Part shown: positions 18,748 to 27,450 of the stretch, one piece after another
Layout: each line of letters starts with the position of its first letter
How positions within the stretch are numbered: the stretch's first letter is position 1
From: Bacteroidota bacterium
Lineage (GTDB): Bacteria; Bacteroidota; Bacteroidia; Bacteroidales; WCHB1-69
DNA: 64,000 nucleotides
Reading direction: 5' to 3'
NCBI GenBank assembly: GCA_023413895.1
Contig: JAEZOU010000003.1
Span: forward strand, 62,001 to 126,000
The notes under the pieces: generated by a model
Told to the model about the DNA's origin: nothing
What the model saw: the letters and a program-made list of their open reading frames with translations, nothing else
The model's database searches: none
Position numbers and translations under genes: made by a program

Positions 18748-18855
18748 GTGGTAGAAATCAATAATTTTGTGGTAAAATCATCAAATATGGGGTGAAATTT
18801 TTGATATAAAGGTGAATTAGAAAAAAACAAAAAAAGGATTGGGGTGAATTAGAAA
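18748..18855 (+). promoter_or_regulatory. Phased GGTRAAWTY direct-repeat array between fabH and the LytTR gene
   Basis: GGTAGAAAT (18750), GGTAAAATC (18771), GGTGAAATT (18791), GGTGAATTA (18811) and GGTGAATTA (18843) lie in the same orientation with spacings of 21, 20, 20 and 32 bp, about two or three helical turns. The last two share 13 identical bases (GGTGAATTAGAAA). The array ends 9 bp before the LytTR gene's -7 element. Direct repeats about 21 bp apart are typical of LytTR-domain operators, so autoregulation and control of fabH are possible. This is inference. Confidence 0.5.
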
Positions 18856-18864
18856 TAAAAGTTG

Positions 18865-18872
18865 TATTTTTG
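18865..18872 (+). promoter_or_regulatory. Promoter -7 element of the LytTR regulator
   Basis: TATTTTTG followed by C, matching TAnnTTTG, 94 bp before the ATG at 18967, directly downstream of the GGTGAATTA array. Confidence 0.6.
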
Positions 18873-18966
18873 CCAAATGAAAGGAGGTTCAATTGCACAA
18901 CTAATTAACCAATTGATAAATTCTGAATAAAGATTACCCATAAACGCATAACAACAAGACCGCCTT

Positions 18967-19827
18967 ATGATGATAATCAATGACTTAACAAGAAAAAAAG
19001 ATATCTTTCGATTTATTCTTAGTGTTGCTTTTTTTGCTATTATTTTTGTATTGATATACAAACCTGCAGGATTTCAATACATATTAAAAAGCGACAACAA
19101 TCTCACTTGGTTTCTTGAATGTGGCACCATTATTGGGGTTGGAATGATAATATTGATTTCTAGTAGACTTATTTTATATCGAGTTTCTCAAAAGAGAGAA
19201 TTAACAGACCTACAATATGCCGTTTGGCTTATAGGAGAAATTTTTCTTCTCACCTTTATATTAACCTTATGGGCATACTTTTTAAATCCTGATGGTCCTT
19301 CGTTTTTGGATATGGGATTTCGTATGTTTGTGAATATCATTAGTATATTAGCTATTCCATATACGATTGGAACTTTATTAGAGATTTTACGCTTAAAAAA
19401 CCGGAAACTTGCGGAGTCAGAGAATCGCAAAATAAAAGTTGTGGGTTCACAACCCACAACCATTAATTTTTATGATAGAAATGGAAAATTTACAATTTCC
19501 ATCAAGAAAGAAGATATTCTATACATCAAATCTGCCGATAACTACGTTGAGATTTTCTATTTAGATGAGGGAAAAGTTATGAATCAACTACTTCGCAACT
19601 CGTTACGGAATATTGAGAATATGTTTGTTTCAGCAGGGCTCATTAGATGTCATCGGCTTTACGTTGTCAATATGCAGAAAGTGAAATTAGTAAAACGTTC
19701 TAAAGAATCAATATTAGTTTTAGAGTTATCCGAAACGACAGAATCTATTCCTGTTTCTTCCACATACACAAAGAGCATCATGCAATATATTACAGAGACT
19801 AGTGCAGAGAATGCTGCAACAGAATAG
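18967..19827 (+). CDS. Membrane-anchored LytTR-family transcriptional regulator
   Basis: A 286-residue protein. The N-terminal half has four hydrophobic segments at roughly residues 14-32, 46-66, 88-108 and 118-140. After a short linker, residues 165-275 form a LytTR DNA-binding domain: FTISIKKEDILYIKSADNYVEIFY, LLRNSLRNIE and IRCHRLYVVNMQKV are its signature strands. It lacks a phospho-receiver domain, so any signal is probably sensed in the membrane. It sits between the two lipid operons (fab and etf-acd), both on the opposite strand, and a phased repeat array lies upstream. It ends 2 bp from the 3' end of the acyl-CoA dehydrogenase gene. Regulation of lipid genes is inferred from context only. 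Confidence 0.88.
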   Translation: MMIINDLTRKKDIFRFILSVAFFAIIFVLIYKPAGFQYILKSDNNLTWFLECGTIIGVGMIILISSRLILYRVSQKRELTDLQYAVWLIGEIFLLTFILTLWAYFLNPDGPSFLDMGFRMFVNIISILAIPYTIGTLLEILRLKNRKLAESENRKIKVVGSQPTTINFYDRNGKFTISIKKEDILYIKSADNYVEIFYLDEGKVMNQLLRNSLRNIENMFVSAGLIRCHRLYVVNMQKVKLVKRSKESILVLELSETTESIPVSSTYTKSIMQYITETSAENAATE

Positions 19828-19829
19828 AA

Positions 19830-21545
19830 TTATCTTAAATTTGCAAGAAGATCGTTCTTCAACTCTGGAGTAAAACGAATAATTGACGTTTTATTCTTTA
19901 GAATTTCAGCCATTCCCCAATGGATCATCAACTTACAAGAGTGCAAATAAGTATTATTCCGATTTGCATCTAACAATAGGAGTGTACACATAATTAAGAT
20001 AGCAGATGATTCCACTAACTTTCTAGCATTCAAGTCGAAGGAAGTTGGCTTATCGGAGAATTGTTCTGCGGTAGCGCACATCTCCGCATAATATTGTTTC
20101 ATTACAAGCATTTGTTCACGCAGTTCTTGCAATTCAGCAGAGATTGATTTTGAGAGATAGTTTTCTACTTTTTGCAAGAAGAATCCATTTGTTACACCTC
20201 GAATTGCTGCGACCACTTGTAATTGAGAAGTTCCTTCATAGATTGACAAAATACGGGCATCACGATACAATCGTTCGCAAGCGTACTCTTTCATATAACC
20301 GGAACCACCATGAACTTGAATAGAATCGTAAGCAATTTGATTTGCATACTCACTTGAGATTAACTTCAGCAGAGGCGTATAGAAATCTGCACTTTTTTGA
20401 TTCTCTTTCAATTCAGTTTTCTCCTCAGCAGTTAGCGGACGTTCTTTAGCGATAGCTTCCAGAGCCTTATAGTGATCCACGAATCGAGTTGTTTCGTACA
20501 ATAGTGTACGGATTGCGTCAGTTTTAGCACGCATAAGAGCAAGCAATTCATAAACTTGTGGAAAACTTAGGATCGAATTTCCAAATTGTTTTCGTTGTTT
20601 AGCGTAGCACAATGCTTCTTGATAAGCAGCTTCGGCCAATCCAACAGATTGAGCGCCAACGCCGAGACGAGCACCATTCATCAGCGACATCACATATTTT
20701 ATCAATCCGAATCTTCTATTTCCCACTAATTGAGCGGGGGCATTATCGAATACGATTTCTGCGGTTGGAGAACCTTTAATTCCCAATTTATTTTCTATTC
20801 TTCTAATTTTTACTGCATTACTTTTTCTATCATAAAGAAAACAAGAGAGGCCACGTGCATCATCTGTTCCCTCTTCAGAGCGTGCCAAAACCAATTTTAT
20901 ATCGGCATCACCATTGGTTATAAAACGTTTAACACCATTCAATCGCCAGCAATTGGCTTCTTCATCGAACGTTGCCTTTAGGCGTACGGATTGCAAATCA
21001 GAACCTGCATCTGGTTCTGTAAGATCCATTGAGCAAGTAGCACCGGCGTGGATTCTAGGTAAGAATTGTTCTTTTTGTTCTTCAGAGCCAAATTCACAGA
21101 TTGTTGAAGCGCAATCTTGCAATCCCCAAATATTGGCAAAACTAGCATCGGCACGAGAAATAATCTCGGCTGCCATTACATAAGGAAGATACGGGAAATT
21201 CAACCCGTTATACTTACGAGGTAGCGCCATACCATAGAGTCCAGCATCGCGCAACGCATTATGATTTTGCGAAGTTCCTGAAGCATAAAGAATTTCATTA
21301 TTCACCACCTTTGGACCTTCAGCATCAACGCCTTCTGCATTTGGAGCTATCAAATCTGCGGCGATCTCACCTACAATTTCCAAAACTAACTTATAGTTTT
21401 CCATTGCTTCTTCATAACTTGCAGGAGCTTCTACATAAGATTTAGCATCCAAAAAATTTCGTTCCTTCAAATTTACGATTCGTTCCATATCATCATTTTG
21501 AAGATGGAACAATAGATTTTTATTATCTGAGAAAAAATTAGCCAT
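19830..21545 (-). CDS. Acyl-CoA dehydrogenase (long form)
   Basis: FAD-dependent alpha,beta-dehydrogenation of an acyl-CoA, with electrons passed to ETF. 571 residues, about 190 longer than medium-chain enzymes. The core is ATCSMDLTEPDAGSDL near 170, RFITNGDADI, ARLGVGAQSVGLAEAAY, YAKQRKQFG, and IQVHGGSGYMKEYACERLYRDARILSIYEGTSQLQ, where the Glu of IYEGT is the likely catalytic base. A C-terminal helical extension of about 130 residues follows, as in the AcdA/DmdC-like branch. It is last in the etfB-etfA-acd operon, 15 bp after etfA, so ETF is its partner. The chain-length preference cannot be read from sequence. Confidence 0.93.
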   Translation of the reverse strand: MANFFSDNKNLLFHLQNDDMERIVNLKERNFLDAKSYVEAPASYEEAMENYKLVLEIVGEIAADLIAPNAEGVDAEGPKVVNNEILYASGTSQNHNALRDAGLYGMALPRKYNGLNFPYLPYVMAAEIISRADASFANIWGLQDCASTICEFGSEEQKEQFLPRIHAGATCSMDLTEPDAGSDLQSVRLKATFDEEANCWRLNGVKRFITNGDADIKLVLARSEEGTDDARGLSCFLYDRKSNAVKIRRIENKLGIKGSPTAEIVFDNAPAQLVGNRRFGLIKYVMSLMNGARLGVGAQSVGLAEAAYQEALCYAKQRKQFGNSILSFPQVYELLALMRAKTDAIRTLLYETTRFVDHYKALEAIAKERPLTAEEKTELKENQKSADFYTPLLKLISSEYANQIAYDSIQVHGGSGYMKEYACERLYRDARILSIYEGTSQLQVVAAIRGVTNGFFLQKVENYLSKSISAELQELREQMLVMKQYYAEMCATAEQFSDKPTSFDLNARKLVESSAILIMCTLLLLDANRNNTYLHSCKLMIHWGMAEILKNKTSIIRFTPELKNDLLANLR

Positions 21546-21560
21546 ATCAATAAATTTAAA

Positions 21561-22583
21561 TTATTTCTGACAAGCAGAATAACACTTTATCAACTTTTCC
21601 AACACTGACGTTACATCACCCACAATTACATAATCAGCCATTGTATTAATGGGTGCTAATGGATCGGTATTGATAGAGATAATTTTGGCTGATTCAGCCA
21701 TTCCTGCGCAATGTTGCACAGCACCTGAGATACCGCATGCCACATACAACTTCGGGCGTACTGTCACCCCCGTTTGGCCGATTTGGCGTTGTGGTTCGGT
21801 AAAGCCTGCATCAACGGCAGCACGCGTTGCACCCACCTCACCGCCAATCAATGAAGCATATTTGTGCAACAACGAGAAATTCTCTTTTGAACCAACTCCA
21901 TAGCCACCGGCAACAATAATTTGTGCATTCTTAATATTGATGGAGTGAGCTTCTACCTCTCGGGTTATAATTTCCACAGCAAGATCTTCATCATTCAGAA
22001 ATAATTGAGGGTTAATTTTTTCCACAACACCTTTATATTCTGTGTTATAAACCTCTTTTTTCATTACACCTTCTCGTACGGTTGCCATTTGTGGGCGTGT
22101 TTCAGGATTCACAATAGTAGCAACAATATTTCCACCGAAAGCAGGACGAATTTGGTATAAAAGTTGAGAATATTCTTTCCCTTTTTTAGCATCCGTATAA
22201 CTTCCCACCTCCAAATTTGTACAATCAGCAGTCAATCCGCAGGAGAGACGTGAGGCCACGCGTGGAGCGAGGTCTCGGCCGATATGAGTTGCTCCCAAGA
22301 GCAAAATTTGAGGATTATATTGTTTCACGACATTCACTAAAATTGAAAAATGGGGCAAAGTTCTGTAAGGAAACAGATGATTAGAATTTGCCAAAATCAC
22401 TCTATCGACGCCATATTGAAACAACTGATTTTCAGCACCATTTAAATCATCACAAAGCACTAAAGCATCAACTTGCACCTTTAACTCATCTGCTAATTTT
22501 CGAGCTTTTGAACATAACTCCAAGCTCACTTCAGCAAACTCACGATTATCATTAACTTCGCAATAAACTAAAATATTATTCAT
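21561..22583 (-). CDS. etfA: Electron transfer flavoprotein alpha subunit
   Basis: The FAD-binding subunit of the heterodimeric ETF that takes electrons from acyl-CoA dehydrogenase. 340 residues. The N-terminal domain is less conserved. The C-terminal FAD site is clear: IVAGGYGVGSKENF, GEVGATRAAVDAGF, RQIGQTGVTVRPKLYVACGISGAVQH, and ISINTDPLAPIN. It lies 8 bp after etfB and 15 bp before the dehydrogenase gene. Whether the ETF bifurcates electrons cannot be decided here; no Rnf genes are adjacent. Confidence 0.95.
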   Translation of the reverse strand: MNNILVYCEVNDNREFAEVSLELCSKARKLADELKVQVDALVLCDDLNGAENQLFQYGVDRVILANSNHLFPYRTLPHFSILVNVVKQYNPQILLLGATHIGRDLAPRVASRLSCGLTADCTNLEVGSYTDAKKGKEYSQLLYQIRPAFGGNIVATIVNPETRPQMATVREGVMKKEVYNTEYKGVVEKINPQLFLNDEDLAVEIITREVEAHSINIKNAQIIVAGGYGVGSKENFSLLHKYASLIGGEVGATRAAVDAGFTEPQRQIGQTGVTVRPKLYVACGISGAVQHCAGMAESAKIISINTDPLAPINTMADYVIVGDVTSVLEKLIKCYSACQK

Positions 22584-22591
22584 AAAACTGA

Positions 22592-23455
22592 TTAACTTAA
22601 AATGTGTGTATCCATCAAATCCTTAGTTAACGTCATCAAATCCTCGTCAGAATTTGACAACACTTGAGATTCCTTTTGAGCGAGCACCATACTTTCAATA
22701 TTCTTCACTTTAGTTGGCGAACCTTGCAAACCCAAACGTTGCGGATTTGCGTTAATATCTTCTGCATTCCACTCTATTATTTGAAGATAATCTTTTGATT
22801 TAAAAATAGTTGAAACATTATCGAACTTACCTTCATGAAGTGATGTTGCATACTTATATTTCATTACTCTAAGAGCATTTCTAAAACGGCAAGATTTTGC
22901 AGAACTTTGCACAGTAATTAGAGCAGGAAGAGTAGTTTTTACCACCTCAATACCATTTTCGAGTCTGCGTTTTACAACGATTGCATTTGGAGTAACTTCC
23001 AGGGCCTCTTCGGCATAAGTAATTTGAGGGATATTCAGTTTTTCAGCCACTTGTGGCCCTACTTGTGCGGTATCACCATCAATAGCTTGGCGGCCACACA
23101 ACACCAAATCTACGGCACCCAACTTTTTGATAGCCATAGATAAGGCATAAGAAGTTGCCAATGTATCGGAGCCTGCAAAACGGCTATCACTAATAACGGT
23201 ACCCGAATCGGCACCTCTAAATATTGCTTCACGGACAATTTCAGCTGCGCGAGGCGGTCCCATTGTCAAGACATGCACTTCAGCATTACAGAGATCTTTG
23301 ATCGATAGTGCCATTTCGAGCGCATTTAAATCTTCGGGATTAAAAACAGCGGCGAGTGCACCACGATTTATCGTACCATCGGTACGCATAGCCTCCTTAC
23401 CCACATTTCGGGTATCGGGCACCTGTTTCGCCAATACTACAATTTTCAAACTCAT
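22592..23455 (-). CDS. etfB: Electron transfer flavoprotein beta subunit
   Basis: The AMP- or FAD-binding partner of EtfA, 287 residues from the ATG at 23455 (MSLKIVVLAKQVPDTRNVG). An in-frame ATG 21 bp upstream adds residues MQPKFFI that do not fit the family N-terminus. Signatures are NPEDLNALEMAL, VHVLTMGPPRAAEIVREA, DLVLCGRQAIDGDTAQVGPQVAEKL and the YAEEALEV segment. It is first in the minus-strand etfB-etfA-acd operon. Upstream lie GGTGAATTA-like motifs (23524-23592) and repeat copy B, before divergent rpe. Confidence 0.95.
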   Translation of the reverse strand: MSLKIVVLAKQVPDTRNVGKEAMRTDGTINRGALAAVFNPEDLNALEMALSIKDLCNAEVHVLTMGPPRAAEIVREAIFRGADSGTVISDSRFAGSDTLATSYALSMAIKKLGAVDLVLCGRQAIDGDTAQVGPQVAEKLNIPQITYAEEALEVTPNAIVVKRRLENGIEVVKTTLPALITVQSSAKSCRFRNALRVMKYKYATSLHEGKFDNVSTIFKSKDYLQIIEWNAEDINANPQRLGLQGSPTKVKNIESMVLAQKESQVLSNSDEDLMTLTKDLMDTHILS

Positions 23456-23523
23456 AATAAAAAATTTTGGCTGCAAAACAAATAAAAAAAGGCGATAACA
23501 AATCGGAGGATAACAATATTGCA

Positions 23524-23592
23524 GGTAAAAGGGGGTAATATTCCGTTAAAACGCAGAATTTGGGGTGTATTTTGGAATAATGTGGTGAATTA
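23524..23592 (+). promoter_or_regulatory. GGTGAATTA-like motifs upstream of etfB
   Basis: GGTAAAAGG (23524), GGTAATATT (23534), GGTGTATTT (23564) and GGTGAATTA (23584) lie in the same orientation, spaced by 10, 30 and 20 bp, that is, on one face of the helix. The last is identical over 9 bases to two motifs in the fabH/LytTR array at 18811 and 18843. They are 70-130 bp from the etfB start. A shared operator is inferred. Confidence 0.4.
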
Positions 23593-23676
23593 AGGGCCCA
23601 AAGGAGCGTAAAAAGGATAGTATTGGATCGAAAGATGAGTAAAATTTTGCAGAAAAAAAATAGGAAACGGGGCAAA

Positions 23677-23846
23677 ATGCGTGAGGGATGGAAGCGGTTA
23701 TGAGCGCCGAATTTAGAACTTAGATCTTAGCATTAGAGTTAGGGAATGGTGAAGAATTGAAGCGAGAGACAGCGGCGCGAAATTTGAGCGGACAGCCCGA
23801 CGGCGCGGGCTGGAATTTGTGCGTAGGATAGCCGGCACGCCCAAAT
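23677..23846 (+). repeat. Dispersed GC-rich intergenic repeat, copy B
   Basis: About 170 bp in the divergent gap between etfB and rpe. It has the same ordered blocks as copy A: GAAGCGGTTATGAGCGCC, then AGCGAGAGA, GGCGCGAAATTTGAGCGG, GCCCGACGGCG and GCCGGCACGCCC, with a different AT-rich middle. It ends about 65 bp before the rpe promoter. The far 5' block (TTGCGCAC) seen in copies A and C is missing. Confidence 0.85.
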
Positions 23847-23912
23847 AAAACTGAAGATTCAAAAGGCAAATTAAAACACCGATTTTGATAGAGAAAAAAT
23901 CAAAAAAAATTA

Positions 23913-23920
23913 TACTTTTG
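23913..23920 (+). promoter_or_regulatory. Promoter -7 element of rpe
   Basis: TACTTTTG followed by CAC, matching TAnnTTTG, 19 bp before the rpe ATG, giving a very short leader. Confidence 0.7.
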
Positions 23921-23939
23921 CACGCTTAAAAATAAACAG

Positions 23940-24611
23940 ATGAGTAATATTATTTCGCCCTCACTTTTATCCGCCGATTTCGGCAATTTATCTTCTGATA
24001 TTCAAATGCTTAACGACTCAGAAGCTGATTGGTTACACCTTGATATTATGGACGGAATTTTCGTTCCTAATATCTCATTTGGCATGCCAATTGTTCGAAA
24101 AGTAAGAGAACTTTCAGAAAAGCCGCTTGATGTTCACTTGATGATTATGCAACCCGAACGCTATATTGAAGAGTTTAAATGCTGCGGTGCAGACCTTTTG
24201 ACTATTCATTATGAAGCATGCACACACCTTCACCGAACCATTCATCAGATTAAAGATATGGATATGTTGGCGGGGGTAGCGCTTAATCCCCACACACCCG
24301 TTTCTCTTTTAGAAGACATTATTGATGACGTTGATTTAGTGTTGATTATGTCTGTAAATCCAGGTTTTGGTGGGCAGAAATTCATTGAACGCACATATCA
24401 AAAAGTTAGAGACTTAAAGGAGATGATTGAGCGCAATGGATCTGAAACCTTGATTGAAGTTGATGGTGGGGTAAACCTTGACAATGCTCCTTTGTTGCGC
24501 GAAGCTGGTGTTGACGCCTTTGTTGCAGGCAATACTGTTTTCAAAGCCGCCAATCCTATCGAAACTATTTCATTACTCAAAGACTCTGATAAATCTGAAG
24601 AAACAGAATGA
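23940..24611 (+). CDS. rpe: Ribulose-phosphate 3-epimerase
   Basis: Interconverts ribulose-5-phosphate and xylulose-5-phosphate in the pentose phosphate pathway. A 223-residue TIM barrel. Signatures: SPSLLSADFGNL at residues 6-17, the metal-binding HLDIMDGIFVPNISFG and VHLMI, the MSVNPGFGGQKF phosphate loop, and VDGGVNLDNAP near residue 175. Its stop overlaps the start of the first SGNH gene by 4 bp (ATGA), an unexpected translational coupling of a housekeeping enzyme to surface-modification genes. Confidence 0.97.
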   Translation: MSNIISPSLLSADFGNLSSDIQMLNDSEADWLHLDIMDGIFVPNISFGMPIVRKVRELSEKPLDVHLMIMQPERYIEEFKCCGADLLTIHYEACTHLHRTIHQIKDMDMLAGVALNPHTPVSLLEDIIDDVDLVLIMSVNPGFGGQKFIERTYQKVRDLKEMIERNGSETLIEVDGGVNLDNAPLLREAGVDAFVAGNTVFKAANPIETISLLKDSDKSEETE

Positions 24612-26176
24612 AAGCTTGGAAAGTATTCCTCTTTATTGTCTCAGTCATAGGCTTACTAACTATCATCTCATTGCTTATTCCTGCGGAAGAATGGAAGGTT
24701 GGTAAGTTAACCTTAAAATTTCCGAAACCTGAATCGATTTTGGTTCGAGAAGAGGAAGAATATATTGACCCAGAAGAGATTATAAAAGCTTTAGAATTAG
24801 AAGCCCGCATCATAGATTCTACATATAAGAGTTTGGAGGACACAGTAGCGTACTATAAGAAAGCGATGGCAATGCCGACCAAATTCTGCTTTCCGAATAA
24901 CGATTACACCTATTACGACCATTTCTTTGCTGCATTAGAAAGTGCACGTAGTCAAGGACGCACGATTCGAATTATGCACTACGGAGACTCTCAAATCGAG
25001 CTTGACCGCATCTCATCCAATATTCGAGAGTACTTTCAATCACATTTTGGGGGTGGTGGGCCAGGACTTCTTCCACTTGTTGCCTCAGTTGGCTCGCCCA
25101 CAATTTATCAATCATACTCAGGGAACAGCACACAATATGCACTTTACGGAGATGGTTCGAGAAATTCGGATCGCAACTATGGCGTAATGGCCAAATCTTT
25201 TAGAATTTATGGCAATAATAGTTTTTATGTTTCATCTCCGAAAAAAGTAAAATCGGTAAGGCAAAAAAGTTACAATAAGATCCAGCTTTTCTGTACACCT
25301 CGCAAAGGAAATTTCAAAGCAACTTTAATTAGCAAGGCCCATGGGGTGCGGCTTGAGCAACAGGCTGATAGCAATGGAACACAACTACTTACATGGAATT
25401 TAGACACAGCTATCAGTAATTTTACGCTTCAACTTTCGGGCGAAGCCGACATTTACGGCATTGCTGTTGACAATGGTTATGGGGTTGCTGTTGACAATAT
25501 GCCGATGCGTGGAGCCAGCGGGACATTCTTTTCTCAAATGAGTGATTCACTTCTATCACACTATTTTGAAATAATAGATGTTGGAATGATTATTATGCAA
25601 TTTGGTGGAAACAGCGTTCCCTCGTTACATAGTGAAAAAAGTGTTGACAAATACGTAGAAAGCATTGGAAGACAGATTCGCTTTATGCGAAGAGTACGTC
25701 CAGGCGTTCCCATTCTGTTCATTGGGCCATCAGATATGAGCACACGCATTAATGGAGTAATGAGCACTTACAAATGGCTTCCGCTTTTGGTCGAAAAACT
25801 TAAGGCGACGGTCGTTGAAAATGGCGCTGCATTTTGGGATTTGTACAATGTAATGGGCGGTAAAGGCTCTATGATTTCTTGGGTAAAAAAAGGTTGGGCA
25901 GGTAAAGACTACATCCACTTTTCAACTCAAGGAGCTCAACAAGTGGGCGAGGTTCTGACTCAATCATTTCAATCGATGTATGAATTTTATAAACTTCGCA
26001 AGACCAATCCTGAGATAGATTTTAATGTGATTTGGTCTAAAATTCCTCAAGTTCAGCAACAAGATTCGCTCAACAATAGTTCCAAAGATATAATTCATAC
26101 ACAACATTATACAGGGAAAAACAGCAAGAAATCAACTCCACAAATTGTAACTTCTGACACTAATCAAAAACTATGA
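24608..26176 (+). CDS. Membrane-anchored SGNH-hydrolase-like protein 1
   Basis: A 522-residue protein with one N-terminal hydrophobic segment (residues 5-24), so it is anchored with its body in the periplasm. SGNH/GDSL motifs: block I HYGDSQI with nucleophile Ser128, block III QFGGNSVP, and the catalytic dyad D-Y-I-H (Asp434, His437). The region between blocks is expanded (about 300 residues), with a beta-rich insert around residues 200-290. It overlaps rpe and the next SGNH gene by 4 bp each. In AlgX/AlgJ/PatB-like systems such proteins transfer acyl groups delivered by an MBOAT protein; the MBOAT gene two positions downstream supports that role here. The glycan target is unknown. Confidence 0.82.
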   Translation: MKAWKVFLFIVSVIGLLTIISLLIPAEEWKVGKLTLKFPKPESILVREEEEYIDPEEIIKALELEARIIDSTYKSLEDTVAYYKKAMAMPTKFCFPNNDYTYYDHFFAALESARSQGRTIRIMHYGDSQIELDRISSNIREYFQSHFGGGGPGLLPLVASVGSPTIYQSYSGNSTQYALYGDGSRNSDRNYGVMAKSFRIYGNNSFYVSSPKKVKSVRQKSYNKIQLFCTPRKGNFKATLISKAHGVRLEQQADSNGTQLLTWNLDTAISNFTLQLSGEADIYGIAVDNGYGVAVDNMPMRGASGTFFSQMSDSLLSHYFEIIDVGMIIMQFGGNSVPSLHSEKSVDKYVESIGRQIRFMRRVRPGVPILFIGPSDMSTRINGVMSTYKWLPLLVEKLKATVVENGAAFWDLYNVMGGKGSMISWVKKGWAGKDYIHFSTQGAQQVGEVLTQSFQSMYEFYKLRKTNPEIDFNVIWSKIPQVQQQDSLNNSSKDIIHTQHYTGKNSKKSTPQIVTSDTNQKL

Positions 26177-27435
26177 AAAAGCTACTTTTTAGCATACTTA
26201 TTATATTGGGAACACTCTCAATAGTAGCCCAAGAGGTGCAATATGTAGCTCTTGACACTTTTCCTTTCATCAAGTATGAAGCAGACACACTTGTCTTCGA
26301 CAAAGACACCTCTCTTTTGGGTAATTTTTTCAAAAAGATGGAGAAGTTGATTGAAAATAATGAAGGAGAAATCAATATTATACAAATCGGAGGATCACAT
26401 ATTCAGGCGGGTACCATGTCACATACCATCCGTCGTAATCTACTACTCGCCTACCCTACTTTAATTTCCAATCGTGGATTTGTATTTCCTTACTCCGTTG
26501 CTCCCAAATGTAACAATCCTATCGACTACCGAGTGCGCAAAAACGGAGAGTTTTCATTGGTAAGAAACGTTTATAAAGACCATAACAAACCACTAAACAC
26601 CAGTGGTATAGCTGTATATACATCAGATACATTTCCAGAAATCACTATTCAATTCAAAGATTCTATTCTTAAATTTCAAACTAAGAAACTCACTTTAGTA
26701 GGACATTCACAACCCAGCTACGTTGTACCTACAATTTGGGTAGATAGTTTAGAATATTTTCCAACATCAATTGACACTATTTTAGGTCGTTACGTATATG
26801 ATGTTGAATTTGGAGATAGTTTCACACTTCATCCCAACTGTAATGGCGACTCGCTGCAAGAGTTCACCCTGAACAGTCTCATTTTAGAAAATAGGAAACC
26901 AGGAATAACATTTCACTCGATAGGTGTTAATGGAGCGAGCGTTCCTGCCTATCTTCGTTGCGAAAACTTTGCACGTGATTTAGATCTTTTTCGTCCAGAC
27001 TTAGTTATTTTCGGCATTGGAATTAATGATGCTTTCGATGCAGACTTCAATGCAGAAACTTTTGAGCAAAACTACATTCAGTTAATTCAAAAAATTCAAA
27101 CCTATAATCCAGATTGTGCCTTTATCTTCTTTACGAACAACGACTCTTACAAAAAAGTTGCACGCAGAAAATATCAAGTAAACAGAAATGCTACTGAAGT
27201 TCAACGTGTTATGTACTCCTTGGCAAAGCAGACGCGCGGAGCCGTATTTGACCAATTTGAAATTATGGGCGGAATGACCTCAATGTACAAATGGTACACC
27301 AATAAGTTAGCAAAATATGACCGCGTCCATTTTACCAACGAAGGTTATGTGCTGATGGGAAATCTCTTTTACAACGCTTTCCTTCACGCTATGAAGAAGT
27401 ATCAAAATAGTAATCAATCACTTAACATCGAATAA
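26173..27435 (+). CDS. Secreted SGNH-hydrolase-like protein 2
   Basis: A 420-residue protein with a signal peptide (MKKLLFSILIILGTLSIVAQ, cleavage after about residue 19). Block I reads QIGGSHIQAG, so the nucleophile Ser75 is kept but the usual Asp of GDS is Gly. Block III is FGIGINDAFD, and the catalytic dyad is D-R-V-H (Asp383, His386). A second SGNH-fold partner of a different subfamily next to an MBOAT gene suggests a two-enzyme acyl transfer and removal scheme. It overlaps the previous gene by 4 bp and is 15 bp before the MBOAT gene. Confidence 0.82.
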   Translation: MKKLLFSILIILGTLSIVAQEVQYVALDTFPFIKYEADTLVFDKDTSLLGNFFKKMEKLIENNEGEINIIQIGGSHIQAGTMSHTIRRNLLLAYPTLISNRGFVFPYSVAPKCNNPIDYRVRKNGEFSLVRNVYKDHNKPLNTSGIAVYTSDTFPEITIQFKDSILKFQTKKLTLVGHSQPSYVVPTIWVDSLEYFPTSIDTILGRYVYDVEFGDSFTLHPNCNGDSLQEFTLNSLILENRKPGITFHSIGVNGASVPAYLRCENFARDLDLFRPDLVIFGIGINDAFDADFNAETFEQNYIQLIQKIQTYNPDCAFIFFTNNDSYKKVARRKYQVNRNATEVQRVMYSLAKQTRGAVFDQFEIMGGMTSMYKWYTNKLAKYDRVHFTNEGYVLMGNLFYNAFLHAMKKYQNSNQSLNIE

Positions 27436-27450
27436 AACCCTTTAGAGGAG

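Noticed and set aside
18877..18930. A 17-codon ATG frame just after the LytTR -7 element (MKGGSIAQLINQLINSE).
   Set aside because: It begins within the expected transcription start region, leaving no leader, has no recognisable character and is too short to support.
23456..23476. Seven-residue upstream extension of EtfB.
   Set aside because: MSLKIVVLAKQVPDT is the family N-terminus; the extension has no support.
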